A stretch of 64,000 bases of DNA from positions 4,278,001-4,342,000 of the forward strand of contig NZ_AP029028.1 in the NCBI RefSeq assembly GCF_037076565.1, written 5' to 3'. The translations under genes and the position numbers were made by a program. The DNA is from Herbaspirillum sp. DW155. GTDB lineage: Bacteria; Pseudomonadota; Gammaproteobacteria; Burkholderiales; Burkholderiaceae_D. Positions 44,816 through 53,986 of this stretch are shown here, piece after piece (the first letter of the stretch is position 1; the number at the start of each line of letters is the position of its first letter). Under the pieces are notes generated by a model that saw only the letters and a program-made list of their open reading frames with translations, did no database searches and was not told the DNA's origin.

Positions 44816-45568
44816 TCAGCGTGCCGGAAGCAGCGCCATCACGTTGACCGGCTTGCCGTTGCGGCGGATTTCGAAATACAGCTTGACGGTGTTGGTGTCG
44901 CTGTTGCCCATGGTGGCGATCTGCTGACCCCGCGTGACCATCTGGCCTTCCTTGACCAGGATGCTGTCATTGTGCGCATACACCGATAGCAGCTGCGGCG
45001 TGTGCTTGATGATGACCATGTTGCCGTAGCCGCGAATGCCGTGACCGGCATAGGTGACCTTGCCGGCCGCAGCAGCCACCACCGACTGGCCCTTGCTACC
45101 GGCGATGTCGATGCCCTTCTTGTAGCTGTCGGCGCTGGGCGCAGACTTGCCCTGCGTGGGCCAGGTCCAGTCCAGTTTGGCATCGGCAGCGGCCGGCGCA
45201 TCGTCATCGTCCTGCGGTTTGGGGGCAGGCCGGGCAGCAGGCCGGGCGCTCTTGCGCGGCGCCGAATCCGCGCCGGAGGACGACGCGCGCGGTGTCTCCC
45301 CGGCTCCGGTACGGGACACCACACCCACGGGCGGGCGCACCAGGATGCGCTGGCCGACTTCGAGATCATCAGGATTGCGAAGGCGGTTCCAGGTGCGCAG
45401 ATTGGCGGGACTCTGGTCGAAATCACGACCGATGCTGTAGAGCGTGTCGCCGCGCTTGACCGTGTAATAGCCATCGTTGTCGGCCGTGGAAGCACAGCCG
45501 GACAGCAGCGCGGCAGCGGCCAGCGGCAAGGCCGCCAGCAGCATCAGAAAGTACAAGGGCCGTCCCAT
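44816..45568 (-). CDS. nlpD: NlpD-like lipoprotein, LysM plus degenerate M23 (LytM) domain
   Basis: The 250-residue lipoprotein has the lipobox LLSGC with C25 as lipidation site, a LysM peptidoglycan-binding domain (about 34-78), a Pro/Ala/Asp-rich linker, and an M23-like domain (about 150-248). The zinc ligands of active M23 peptidases are missing (KKGIDIAG instead of HxGxD; YAHN instead of HxH), as in NlpD, which activates amidases in cell separation rather than cutting the wall itself. It overlaps the end of proC by one base. Confidence 0.88.
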   Translation of the reverse strand: MGRPLYFLMLLAALPLAAAALLSGCASTADNDGYYTVKRGDTLYSIGRDFDQSPANLRTWNRLRNPDDLEVGQRILVRPPVGVVSRTGAGETPRASSSGADSAPRKSARPAARPAPKPQDDDDAPAAADAKLDWTWPTQGKSAPSADSYKKGIDIAGSKGQSVVAAAAGKVTYAGHGIRGYGNMVIIKHTPQLLSVYAHNDSILVKEGQMVTRGQQIATMGNSDTNTVKLYFEIRRNGKPVNVMALLPAR

Positions 45569-46380
45569 CAGGCCTTGCCGAATTCGTCGCCCAGCTCCTT
45601 GCTGCGGCGGGCGGCGGCTTGCAGGGCATCGACGATGGCGCCTTTCACGCCTGCCTGCTCCAGGCTGGTCAGCGCGGCATAGGTGGTGCCGCCCTTGGAG
45701 GTGACGCGCTCGCGCAGAGTCGCCACCGATTCATCGGAGCGGCGCGCCAGTTCGGTGGCGCCGGCAAAGGTGGCCTTGGCCAGTTGCAGGCCGTCTTGCG
45801 CCGACAGGCCCAGCTGCACGGCCGCCTGTTCCATCGCTTCGAGGAAATAGAACACGTAGGCCGGGCCGCTGCCGGAGACGGCAGTGACCGCATCGAGCTT
45901 GTCTTCGCTATCGAGCCAGACGGTCTCGCCCACGGCCTTGAGGATGGAATCGGCCTGTGCGCGCTGCAGGGTCGACACCTGCGCATGCGGCACCACGCCC
46001 GAAATGCCCTTGCCGATCAGGGCCGGGGTATTGGGCATGGCGCGCACGATGGCCTGGTGGCCATCCAGCCAGCGCGACAGGTCCGCCATGCGGATGCCGG
46101 CAGCAATCGAGACGATCAGCTGCGCGCCGATGAAGGGCTTCATGCTGGCCACCACCTCGCGCATCTGCTGCGGCTTCACGGCCAGCACCACCACGTCCAC
46201 GCTGGCGATGGTGCCATCGATGGCCTGCGCGGTGCAGACGCCGAACTTGTCCTTGAGCGATTGCAGCGCATCGGCATTGAGATCGACCACGTGGATGTCT
46301 TCTGCCGCCGCGACCTTGCCGGCCAGTCCGCCGATCAATGCCGCTGCCATGTTGCCGCCGCCGATAAACGCTATCTTCAC
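45568..46380 (-). CDS. proC: ProC, pyrroline-5-carboxylate reductase
   Basis: The 270-residue Rossmann protein starts MKIAFIGGGNMAAALIGGLAG (NADPH loop), contains VVVLAVKPQQM and RAMPNTPALIGKGISG, and has the family block DAVTAVSGSGPAYVFYFLEAM. It catalyses the last step of proline synthesis in the cytoplasm. It stands between yggS and nlpD in the minus-strand group. Confidence 0.95.
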   Translation of the reverse strand: MKIAFIGGGNMAAALIGGLAGKVAAAEDIHVVDLNADALQSLKDKFGVCTAQAIDGTIASVDVVVLAVKPQQMREVVASMKPFIGAQLIVSIAAGIRMADLSRWLDGHQAIVRAMPNTPALIGKGISGVVPHAQVSTLQRAQADSILKAVGETVWLDSEDKLDAVTAVSGSGPAYVFYFLEAMEQAAVQLGLSAQDGLQLAKATFAGATELARRSDESVATLRERVTSKGGTTYAALTSLEQAGVKGAIVDALQAAARRSKELGDEFGKA

Positions 46381-46443
46381 TTCCGCTCCTTGTGTCTTGT
46401 GTGAGGCTGATGATTTTTGGTTGAAAACTTCATACGGGCCGTT

Positions 46444-47145
46444 TCACCCGTAATGCCGCGCCCCGAAAATGGCGCTGCCGATGCGCACGATGGTGGCTCC
46501 TTCGGCCACGGCAGCGGCCAGATCGGCCGACATGCCCATGGACAGAGTATCGAGCGCCAGTCCGCTGGCGCGCAATTGTTCATACAGGCCACGCACGGCA
46601 GCAAACGCGGCGCGCTGTTGCTTCATATCGTCGCTGGGCGCGGGAATGGCCATCAGGCCGCGCAGACGCAGCCGGGGCAGTTGCGCCACCTGGACGGCGA
46701 CCTCGGGCAATTCCGCGGGGGTCAGGCCGCTCTTGCTTTCTTCGGCACTGATGTTGACCTGCAGACAAATGTTGAGCGGCGCCAGTTCCTCGGGCCGCTG
46801 TTCGGACAGGCGCTGCGCGATCTTGAGACGATCCACCGAATGCACCCAGTCGAAGTGGCCGGCGATGGGCCGGGTCTTGTTGCTCTGGATGGGGCCGATG
46901 AAATGCCATTCCAGCGGAGTGTCCGGCACCAGCGCCGGCAGGGCCGCGATCTTGTCGAGGGCTTCCTGTAAATAATTTTCACCGAAGGCGCGCTGCCCGG
47001 CCGCCACCGCTTCGGCTACCGCCTGCGGCCCGAAGGTCTTGGAGACGGCCAGCAATTGCACCGAGGACGCTGCCCGCCCGGCCTGGGCGGCCGCTTGGGC
47101 GATCTGTTGTTGCACGTGTTGCAAGTGTTGAGCGATTGACGACAT
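46444..47145 (-). CDS. yggS: YggS/PLPBP-family pyridoxal phosphate homeostasis protein
   Basis: From ATG 47145 the protein has 233 residues in a single TIM barrel. The PLP lysine lies in LLAVSKTFG, followed by AFGENYLQEALDKI, WHFIGPIQSNKT and LSMGMSADLAAAVAEGATIVRIGSAIFG, the complete YggS/COG0325 signature. It holds PLP and balances vitamin B6 levels. The extension upstream of this ATG is unrelated to the family. Divergent from pilT. Confidence 0.95.
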   Translation of the reverse strand: MSSIAQHLQHVQQQIAQAAAQAGRAASSVQLLAVSKTFGPQAVAEAVAAGQRAFGENYLQEALDKIAALPALVPDTPLEWHFIGPIQSNKTRPIAGHFDWVHSVDRLKIAQRLSEQRPEELAPLNICLQVNISAEESKSGLTPAELPEVAVQVAQLPRLRLRGLMAIPAPSDDMKQQRAAFAAVRGLYEQLRASGLALDTLSMGMSADLAAAVAEGATIVRIGSAIFGARHYG

Positions 47146-47219
47146 AATCCGGGAGCCGGAAGGGGCGAGCCTGCAGGGAGATAAACGATATTGTTGGTCC
47201 AACCTTGCCGGGATTATAA

Positions 47220-48248
47220 ATGGACATTGCCACCCTACTGGCATTTGCCGTCAGGAATCAGGCTTCCGATCTGCATCTTTGTGCAGGGCTGGCGCCGCTG
47301 TTGCGGGTCCACGGGGCGATCCGCCGCATCAACCTGCACGCCCTGGAGGGGGCGCAACTGCAGCAATCCCTGCTGGCGGTGATGCCAGCGGCACTGCAGT
47401 CGCGCTATACCGCCGGGGCCGATTGCGACTTCGCCCTGGCCCTGCCGGGACTGGGCCGCTTCCGCGTCCACGCCTTCCACCAGCAACGCGGCCCGGCCGC
47501 CGCCATCCGCCACCTGGGCCAGCAGCCGCCCTCGCTCACCGAGCTGGGCGCACCGCCGCCGTGTGCCGAACTGGCGCTGCGCCCGCACGGGCTGGTGCTG
47601 GTCAGCGGCCCCACCGGCGCGGGCAAGAGCAGCACCCTGGCCGCCATGATCCGGCACATCAATGAAACCCGGCCGGTGCACATCCTGACTCTCGAAGATC
47701 CCATCGAATTCCTGCACGAACCGCACCGCGCGCTGATCACCCAGCGCGAAATCGGCACCCATGTCGCCAGCTTCGCCCAGGCCCTGCGCGCGGCGCTGCG
47801 CGAAGATCCGGACGTGCTGCTGGTGGGTGAGCTGCGCGACACCGAGACCCTGCGCCTTGCGCTGACCGCCGCCGAGACCGGCCATCTGGTGCTGGCCACC
47901 CTGCATGCGGCCTCGGCGGCGCGGGCGGTGGACCGCATCATCGATGGCTTCCCCGGCGGCGAGCAGGAGGCCGCGCGTGCGCTGCTGGCCGAGGCGCTGC
48001 AGGGCATCGTTGCCCAGACCCTGCTGCCGGCGGCCGACGGCGGTGCGCGCGTGGCCGCTCATGAGGTGCTGGTAGCCACCCCGGCGGTGCGCAACCTGAT
48101 CCGCGAAGGCCGCAGCGCGCAACTGCTCTCGGCCATGCAGGCCGGTGCCGCGCAAGGCATGCAGACGCTGCAGGCCAGCGTGGCGCTGCTGGTGCAGCAG
48201 GGCCGCATCCGTGCACAGACGGCGCGGGAACAGGGCCTGCTGCTGTGA
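47220..48248 (+). CDS. pilT: PilT-type twitching motility ATPase
   Basis: The 342-residue hexameric retraction ATPase has Walker A GPTGAGKSST at 130-139, an Asp-box-like LTLEDPIEFLHEPHRALITQREIG, Walker B DPDVLLVGELRD and the His-box ETGHLVLATLHAASA, with the C-terminal AVRNLIREGRSAQL...GMQTL of PilT. It powers type IV pilus retraction at the inner membrane. It is Ala-rich and somewhat divergent from canonical PilT in the N-terminal domain. The divergent yggS is the usual neighbour. Confidence 0.88.
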   Translation: MDIATLLAFAVRNQASDLHLCAGLAPLLRVHGAIRRINLHALEGAQLQQSLLAVMPAALQSRYTAGADCDFALALPGLGRFRVHAFHQQRGPAAAIRHLGQQPPSLTELGAPPPCAELALRPHGLVLVSGPTGAGKSSTLAAMIRHINETRPVHILTLEDPIEFLHEPHRALITQREIGTHVASFAQALRAALREDPDVLLVGELRDTETLRLALTAAETGHLVLATLHAASAARAVDRIIDGFPGGEQEAARALLAEALQGIVAQTLLPAADGGARVAAHEVLVATPAVRNLIREGRSAQLLSAMQAGAAQGMQTLQASVALLVQQGRIRAQTAREQGLLL

Positions 48249-48307
48249 TGCAGGCCGTGGCGGTTTAGAATGGCGACCACATTGATGCCAGCCTTCAAGG
48301 AACGATC

Positions 48308-48793
48308 ATGACCACTCTCTACGATTTCCAGCCCAAGCTGGCCGACCAGACGCCCTTCCCGCTGCAACAGCTGCGCGGCAAGGTGCTGCTCATCGTCAAT
48401 ACCGCCAGCAAGTGCGGCTTCACCCCGCAATACAACGGACTGGAAGCGATCCACCGCCAGTTCCATGCACGCGGGCTGGAAGTGATGGCCTTCCCCTGCA
48501 ATCAGTTCGGTGCGCAGGAGCCGGGCAATGCCGAGGAGATCGGCGCCTTCTGCGAAAAGAACTATGGCGTGAGCTTCCCGCTCTTTGCCAAGATCGACGT
48601 CAATGGCGAACACGCCGATCCGCTCTACCAGTATCTGAAGAAGGAAGCGCCGGGCCTCTTGGGCAGCAAGGCCATCAAGTGGAATTTCACCAAGTTCCTG
48701 GTGCGCCGTGACGGCACCGTCTTCAAGCGCTATGCGCCGCAGACCCGTCCAGAGGAAATGATTTCCGATATCGAGACGCTGCTGGCGGAATAA
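48308..48793 (+). CDS. Glutathione peroxidase (thioredoxin-fold, cysteine type)
   Basis: The 161-residue protein has the peroxidatic C36 in NTASKCGFTPQY, the Gln of FPCNQFGAQEPG and the Trp of KWNFTKFLV, so the catalytic set Cys-Gln-Trp is complete, with Cys instead of selenocysteine. It resembles BtuE/Gpx. It reduces peroxides in the cytoplasm or periplasm (no signal peptide seen, so cytoplasm). Confidence 0.92.
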   Translation: MTTLYDFQPKLADQTPFPLQQLRGKVLLIVNTASKCGFTPQYNGLEAIHRQFHARGLEVMAFPCNQFGAQEPGNAEEIGAFCEKNYGVSFPLFAKIDVNGEHADPLYQYLKKEAPGLLGSKAIKWNFTKFLVRRDGTVFKRYAPQTRPEEMISDIETLLAE

Positions 48794-48813
48794 ACCTCCC
48801 TGCAGCCAGCCCG

Positions 48814-49194
48814 TCATGCCGGCCAGCAGCCCCCGTGCAGCTCGCGCCCGGCAGCGGCCAGGGCGGCCGGCATGAAATACGCATGGGCCATCAGCAAGTT
48901 GCCCGCAGCGGCGCCGGCCGGGGCCTCCAGTTCCACCTCGATCTCATGGCGCGTATAGAGCGCCGGCACTTCTTCGAAGCGGTCCAGCACCGCCATCATC
49001 GGTGCGGGGACTTCCCACACTTCGCCCGTAATCCGGCAGGGGCCTTCTTCCCGCACCAGCGCCGGATAGTGCGGCAAGGCCACCAGCCGCCAGCATCGCA
49101 CGCTGCGGGCCGGCGCCACGAAGCGTGCGCCTTCCATCATGAAGGCATTGGATTGGCCGCGCTTGAGCGAACCGTAGACGAATACCTTGGGCAA
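48814..49194 (-). CDS. Gamma-glutamylcyclotransferase-family protein (GGACT/YtfP-like)
   Basis: The 126-residue protein begins MPKVFVYGSLKRGQSN, with the substrate-binding YGSLKRG motif, and has the acidic catalytic region LDRFEEVPALYTRHEIEV. Length and motifs fit the small GGCT-like fold. The substrate may be a gamma-glutamylamine or similar. Convergent with the peroxidase gene. Confidence 0.82.
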   Translation of the reverse strand: MPKVFVYGSLKRGQSNAFMMEGARFVAPARSVRCWRLVALPHYPALVREEGPCRITGEVWEVPAPMMAVLDRFEEVPALYTRHEIEVELEAPAGAAAGNLLMAHAYFMPAALAAAGRELHGGCWPA

Positions 49195-49232
49195 ACCCTC
49201 TCCTCTGCTGCAAGGCGCCGCCCGGCCAGGCT

Positions 49233-50117
49233 TCAGGGCAGCGCGCGAATGATCTCGTAATCGGCGTCGCGCACCGGCACGAAGTGCGTGGCGCGCAGGT
49301 TGTCCAGGGTCAGCTTCACGCGCAGCGCGTTCTGGTCCAGGAACACCTCACGGATCTTGTTGCGGATATCGGCGCACAACTGGCCGCGATAGACGAAGGG
49401 GTCGAAGGGAATCGCCCCGGACCGCCATAGTACCCGCACATCGCTCTTCTTGAGCCGGCCATCGCTGATCATGCGCGAGAGATTGGTACTGGCCACGAAG
49501 GCGGCATCGGCGTTGTGGCTGAGCACGGCCATGACGGCCTTCTCATGATTGCCCGCATAACCGATGCGCGAGAAATAGTGATCGAACTGCAGCTTGTACT
49601 GGCGCGCAAACAGATGGCGCGGGATCAGCGCGCCCGAGGTGCTCTCCGGATCGGCCAGTGCCAGCACCTTCCCCCTGAGCGAGGCCACGCTGTCATACGG
49701 CCCCTGCTGGCGCGTGATGAGCAGTGCGTAATACACCGAGGAGACACCACCCTGCGCAGCGAAATTGGGTTCCACCTGTTCCATCGACGCGAACGGCGTG
49801 ATCTGTGGATCGCCCTTGTGCGCCGTCACATAGGAGGCCGGACCCAGCCGCGCCACATCGATGGCGCCGGCGATCAGGCCTTCGACGACGCCGCCGTAGG
49901 AAGTCGGAACGATCACATCCACCGGCATCTTCAGGCGCTCCCGCAATTCCTCCGCCAGCGGATTGAGGGATGATTGCTGGTCGCTGTCGCGCCCCTGCGG
50001 GACGAAGGAAAAACGCAGCCGCTGCGGCCGTTCGCAGGCGGTCCTGGCGGCGGTGTGCGGCGGCGCGGCGTACGCGCTGGCGCTGGCCAGCAACAAGGCC
50101 GCAATCAAGGTCTTCAT
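49233..50117 (-). CDS. PhnD-like periplasmic phosphate/phosphonate-type binding protein
   Basis: The 294-residue protein has a signal peptide (MKTLIAALLLASASAYA). The mature part carries the PhnD/type-2 periplasmic fold landmarks LRFSFVPQGRDSDQQSSLNPLAEELRERL, PTSYGGVVEGLIAGAIDVARLGPASY and ALADPESTSGALIPR. No ABC permease or ATPase gene accompanies it. Instead it follows, with a 4-bp overlap, a GGDEF-EAL gene. It may therefore serve as a ligand sensor for that membrane protein rather than for transport. Inference from context. Confidence 0.82.
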   Translation of the reverse strand: MKTLIAALLLASASAYAAPPHTAARTACERPQRLRFSFVPQGRDSDQQSSLNPLAEELRERLKMPVDVIVPTSYGGVVEGLIAGAIDVARLGPASYVTAHKGDPQITPFASMEQVEPNFAAQGGVSSVYYALLITRQQGPYDSVASLRGKVLALADPESTSGALIPRHLFARQYKLQFDHYFSRIGYAGNHEKAVMAVLSHNADAAFVASTNLSRMISDGRLKKSDVRVLWRSGAIPFDPFVYRGQLCADIRNKIREVFLDQNALRVKLTLDNLRATHFVPVRDADYEIIRALP

Positions 50118-52474
50118 GCGAGATCAAACCTGCCTTTCTGCAAGAGCGGCACCAGCTGCGCGGCCGCGACCGGGCGCTGCAGATAGAAGCCCTGCACTTC
50201 GTCGCAACCCATCAGTTTCAGGTGCATCAGCTGTTCGCGCGTTTCCACCCCCTCGGCCACTACCTTCAGGCCGAGATTGCGCGCCAGCGTGACGGTGGAG
50301 GCGACGATCATGCCGTCGCTGTTGTCGTTGCGGATGTCGCGCACGAAGGAGCGGTCTATCTTGAGCGCATACACCGGCAACGCCTTGATGTGACTGAGGC
50401 TGGAATAGCCGGTCCCATAGTCGTCCAGATAGATGCGCAGGCCTTCGTCGCGCAGCTTCTCCAGGGTCTGGCGCGCCTGCTCGAGGTCGGTGATGAAGCA
50501 GCTCTCGGTGACTTCGATCTCCAGCCACCGCGCTGGCAGCCGATGGCGCTGCAACGCCTCGCGCACGGTCGCGATGAGGCGCTCGTCATTCAACTGCTTG
50601 GCCGAGACGTTGATGGCCACCGGCACCAGCGCCAGGCCGGCATCGCGCCATTGCGCCAGCTGGCGGCACACCGCCTCGATGATCCAGTGGCCCAGCGGCT
50701 GCACCAGGTCATGGGTTTCGGCCAGGCCGATGAATTCGCCCGGATAGATCAGGCCATGCTCCGGATGCTGCCAGCGGATCAGCGCCTCCATGCCGACCAC
50801 ACGATAATCCTGCAAGGCCACCTTGGGCTGGTAATGCAGACAGAATTCGTTTTCCCGGATGGCCTGGCGAAAGCGTCCCAGCAGCTCCAGCCCGCGTACG
50901 GCGATGGCATTGAGCGAGGCATCGTAGAAACGATACAGGCCGCTGCCCGCGCTCTTGGCGGTGTACATGGCCGAGTCGGCATTGGTCATCAGGGTGGTGA
51001 TGTTCTGGCCATCGCGCGGATAGAGCGCGATGCCGATGCTGGGTGCGGTCTCCACCTCGCAGCCGAGCAGGTCGGTATAAGGGGCGCGCAGGGTTTCGAC
51101 CAGCTTGTCGGCGATCTCGGCAACGATTTCTTCGCTGCGGATTTCCGAGACCAGCACCACGAATTCGTCCCCGCCCAGACGCGCCACCAGGTCGTATTCG
51201 CGCACGGCCGCGCGCAGGCGGCGGGCCACTTCCTGCAGCAGCGCATCGCCCACGGCATGACCCTGGGTATCGTTGATGAGCTTGAACTTGTCCAGGTCGA
51301 GGAAGAACAGCGCATACAGATTGCGGCTGCGCCGCGCCCGCGAGAGTTCGGTGCTGGCCAGCTCATGAAACAGCATGCGGTTGGGAATGCCGGTCAGGTA
51401 GTCATGCGAGGCCAGCTGATAGGCGCGGCTCTTTTCCTGTTCCAGCTGGTGGATCAGTCCGCTCTTCTCGCGCTCCGAATAGACCAGCTTCTCGTACAGG
51501 AAACGGCGCCGGTGCGCCATGCTGATCAGGCCACCCGAGAGCACCACCACCAGCAGCGAGATCAGGATGGCCTGCAGGTAATACTGCCGGTGCGCCGGCC
51601 GCAGCTTGCCCAGCAGCACCTGCTGGTCGCGGCTGACCACCACCGCCAGCGGATAATGCGTGAGCCGTCGCTGCACGCCCACCTGCTGTGCCGCCTCGCC
51701 CGGACGCAGCGCATGGATCAGGCCATCGCCCTTGCCGGTCAGCAGGAAGGTGGCGTACTCCTGCCCGGCATAATTGGAACCGCCCGAGAGAATGCCACCG
51801 GCCAGCTCGGCCAGCTGCAGCCCGGCGGCATTGATGATCTCGATGCGACTGGCACCGTCCACGCTGACCTCTTCATAGGTCTTGAGGAAATAACCGAGAT
51901 CGAGGATGGCCGCGAAGAATCCCTGCAGCGCGCCCTTGCCATCGAGCAGCGGGATCAGCAGCGGCACGCGCCAGCTGTAGCCGTCGCGATTCAGCGGTGG
52001 CTTGATGATCATAGTGCTCTGCTCGCCGGCAGTGGTGAGCGAACTCATGAAGCCGGCATTGATGAGCCGGCTCAGTTCGGGCTCGCTCTTTTGGCGTGCG
52101 GAGGAATAGACCAGCCGCCCGCGCGCATCGAACATGGCCACCCGCAGGTAGGCCGAATCGCCATTGAACAGTGGATTGAAATACGCTGACGAGGATTGCT
52201 CGCCATTGAGCATGGACTGGCCGATGCGGGAATACAGCAGCGTCTTGCCCAGCACTTCCTCAAGGTTGGCCGAGACGATGGCGGCGACGTTGCGGCTGTC
52301 GGCGATGGAGCCGGCGATGGCCAGCTGCTTCTCGTTTTCGATACGGATGATGGTGAAATACCAGAGCAGCGACAACGCCCCGGCCGCGAGCAGCACCAGC
52401 CCCGCAGACACGCCTCTGCCCGCGAGCAGTCTGGTCAGCAGCCCTGCGGGCTCGAACGATAACGGCTTACGCAA
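50114..52474 (-). CDS. Membrane GGDEF-EAL c-di-GMP enzyme with periplasmic sensor domain
   Basis: The 786-residue protein has membrane helices at about 22-42 and 300-318 enclosing a periplasmic Cache-like region (about 45-298), then GGDEF and EAL domains. GGDEF is intact at 434-438 with the RxxD inhibitory site R425-D428. EAL motifs are complete: MEALIRW, INVSAKQL, VTES, LDDYGTGYSSL, KIDRSF, VAEGVET and QGFYL. Both synthesis and hydrolysis of c-di-GMP are possible. The start is TTG at 52474, with a purine-rich GAGTGGGGA before it. The last 4 bp overlap the PhnD-like gene. Confidence 0.88.
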   Translation of the reverse strand: MRKPLSFEPAGLLTRLLAGRGVSAGLVLLAAGALSLLWYFTIIRIENEKQLAIAGSIADSRNVAAIVSANLEEVLGKTLLYSRIGQSMLNGEQSSSAYFNPLFNGDSAYLRVAMFDARGRLVYSSARQKSEPELSRLINAGFMSSLTTAGEQSTMIIKPPLNRDGYSWRVPLLIPLLDGKGALQGFFAAILDLGYFLKTYEEVSVDGASRIEIINAAGLQLAELAGGILSGGSNYAGQEYATFLLTGKGDGLIHALRPGEAAQQVGVQRRLTHYPLAVVVSRDQQVLLGKLRPAHRQYYLQAILISLLVVVLSGGLISMAHRRRFLYEKLVYSEREKSGLIHQLEQEKSRAYQLASHDYLTGIPNRMLFHELASTELSRARRSRNLYALFFLDLDKFKLINDTQGHAVGDALLQEVARRLRAAVREYDLVARLGGDEFVVLVSEIRSEEIVAEIADKLVETLRAPYTDLLGCEVETAPSIGIALYPRDGQNITTLMTNADSAMYTAKSAGSGLYRFYDASLNAIAVRGLELLGRFRQAIRENEFCLHYQPKVALQDYRVVGMEALIRWQHPEHGLIYPGEFIGLAETHDLVQPLGHWIIEAVCRQLAQWRDAGLALVPVAINVSAKQLNDERLIATVREALQRHRLPARWLEIEVTESCFITDLEQARQTLEKLRDEGLRIYLDDYGTGYSSLSHIKALPVYALKIDRSFVRDIRNDNSDGMIVASTVTLARNLGLKVVAEGVETREQLMHLKLMGCDEVQGFYLQRPVAAAQLVPLLQKGRFDLA

Positions 52475-52578
52475 TCCCCACTCGCTTGAACATGGCGCCG
52501 ATGGTGGCGCTTTCCCTTATCCCTTTTTGACTGCATGAGAGTAACGGGCATTTATGTCAAGTAAATGACAAGCGAAAG

Positions 52579-52601
52579 AGCATTAACAAAAATTTAATGC
52601 A
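52579..52601. promoter_or_regulatory. Inverted repeat AGCATTAA-N7-TTAATGCA
   Basis: A 7-bp perfect plus one imperfect base-pair arm with a 7-nt spacer lies 105 bp upstream of the GGDEF-EAL gene. It matches the candidate LysR box at 9028-9050 in arms and spacing, so both may bind the same type of regulator. Confidence 0.5.
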
Positions 52602-52636
52602 GGAAAATGCAGCCTGCGTAAATGATTTACGGAAAT

Positions 52637-53782
52637 TCAGGCCACGGCACAGGCCGCATAATTCGCATGAGCCGCATGAGCCGGCACGGCCTGATCCCGC
52701 ACATGCGGAATCTCCAGCTGGCGCAGCTTGCGATACAGCGAGGCCCGGCACATCCCCAGTTGCCGGGAAGCAGCGGAGATGTTCCAGCGACTGCCGTTGA
52801 GGGCTTCGATGACGCGGGTGCGCTCATCCCCCGACGCATCACCGACAGTGCCGACACGCCCGGTATCCAGGGGCCGGGCCGGTGCCGGGCGATGCAGGCT
52901 CAGCACCTGCGCCAGCGCGGCCGGCTGGAACTGGATCAGCTCTTCCGGCAGGTCATGCAGTTCGATGCGCGCGCCATTCATGACTGCACAGCTGTAGCGG
53001 ATGGCCGCATGCAGCTGGCGCAGATTGCCCGGCCAGGGATAGGCCAGCAGGCGTTGCAGCGCAGCCGGGTCGAGCACCCCGGCATCGGCCGGGCGGCCCA
53101 GCTCATCGGCGATCATCTGCATCACCAGGCGGCGCCGGTCACTGCGTTCGCGCAGCGCAGGCAGGCGCAGCACGCCGCCGGCGATGCGGTAATAGAGGTC
53201 TTCACGGAAGCGACCCTGGGCGAACAGGCTCTTCAAGTCCTGATGGGTGGCGCAGATCAGTTGCAGGTCCACCGGCACCGCACGCGTTGCTCCCAGCGGG
53301 ATCACCTCGCGTTCGGAGAGCACGCGCAACAGGCGCGTCTGCAAGGCCAGGGGCATGTCGCCGATTTCATCGAGGAAGAGCGTGCCGCCATCGGCCTGCT
53401 GGACCTTGCCCTTCATGCCAGCGGGCAGCGCTCCCGAGAACGCGCCCTTGCAGTAACCGAAGAGTTCGCTTTCGGCCAGGCTCTCGGGGATGGATGCGCA
53501 GTTGACGGCGATCCAGCTGGCCTGGCGGCGCGCGCTGTAGTCATGCAGGGCGCGGGCGAGATATTCCTTGCCGGTACCGCTCTCGCCCAGGATCAGCACG
53601 GCAATGCCACGGTCGATGAGACGCTTGCCGCGTTCGATCAGCGCGCCCATCAGCGCGTCACCGGCCGCGAGCTGAGCGAGGTCGCGGTAACGCGGCGCGG
53701 TGCGCGAGGACGTCGAACGGTGAGCAGAGGGGGAGCAAACGTCGCTGTCAGGCAAGGGCTGCGCTACCGGGGTGGTGGGCAT
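52637..53782 (-). CDS. Sigma-54-dependent activator, AAA+ and Fis domains, no sensor domain
   Basis: From ATG 53782 ([10 protein letters not shown]) the protein has 381 residues. The AAA+ domain has Walker A GESGTGKE at 66-73 and Walker [10 protein letters not shown]; the sigma-54-contacting loop is GAFSGA at 113-118, in place of the standard GAFTGA. The C-terminal Fis-type helix-turn-helix is [22 protein letters not shown]. There are only about 35 disordered residues before the AAA+ domain, so no sensor is present, unlike NtrC- or AcoR-type proteins. It may be controlled by level or by a partner. Divergent from a LysR gene. Confidence 0.87.
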   Translation of the reverse strand: MPTTPVAQPLPDSDVCSPSAHRSTSSRTAPRYRDLAQLAAGDALMGALIERGKRLIDRGIAVLILGESGTGKEYLARALHDYSARRQASWIAVNCASIPESLAESELFGYCKGAFSGALPAGMKGKVQQADGGTLFLDEIGDMPLALQTRLLRVLSEREVIPLGATRAVPVDLQLICATHQDLKSLFAQGRFREDLYYRIAGGVLRLPALRERSDRRRLVMQMIADELGRPADAGVLDPAALQRLLAYPWPGNLRQLHAAIRYSCAVMNGARIELHDLPEELIQFQPAALAQVLSLHRPAPARPLDTGRVGTVGDASGDERTRVIEALNGSRWNISAASRQLGMCRASLYRKLRQLEIPHVRDQAVPAHAAHANYAACAVA

Positions 53783-53986
53783 GATGGTCTCCTGTCTTGG
53801 ACTGCTTTCTTGGACTGTTTTCTGGTCGACCCGGCGTCTTGCGGCGCGGGTTCGTGATGCGCGGGAACCCGCCTGTGGCGGGGCCGGCGGACGTGTCGTC
53901 AGGCACGTCTGCGGGCAAGAATAGCCAGTCCCTTCCATGACTTCCAATACAATGTACAGACAGAATCAATACCTTGAAGGTATCAA

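Noticed and set aside
44816..45568. Active M23 peptidase
   Set aside because: The zinc-ligand positions are missing (KKGIDIAG and YAHN), so it is better read as an NlpD-type activator.
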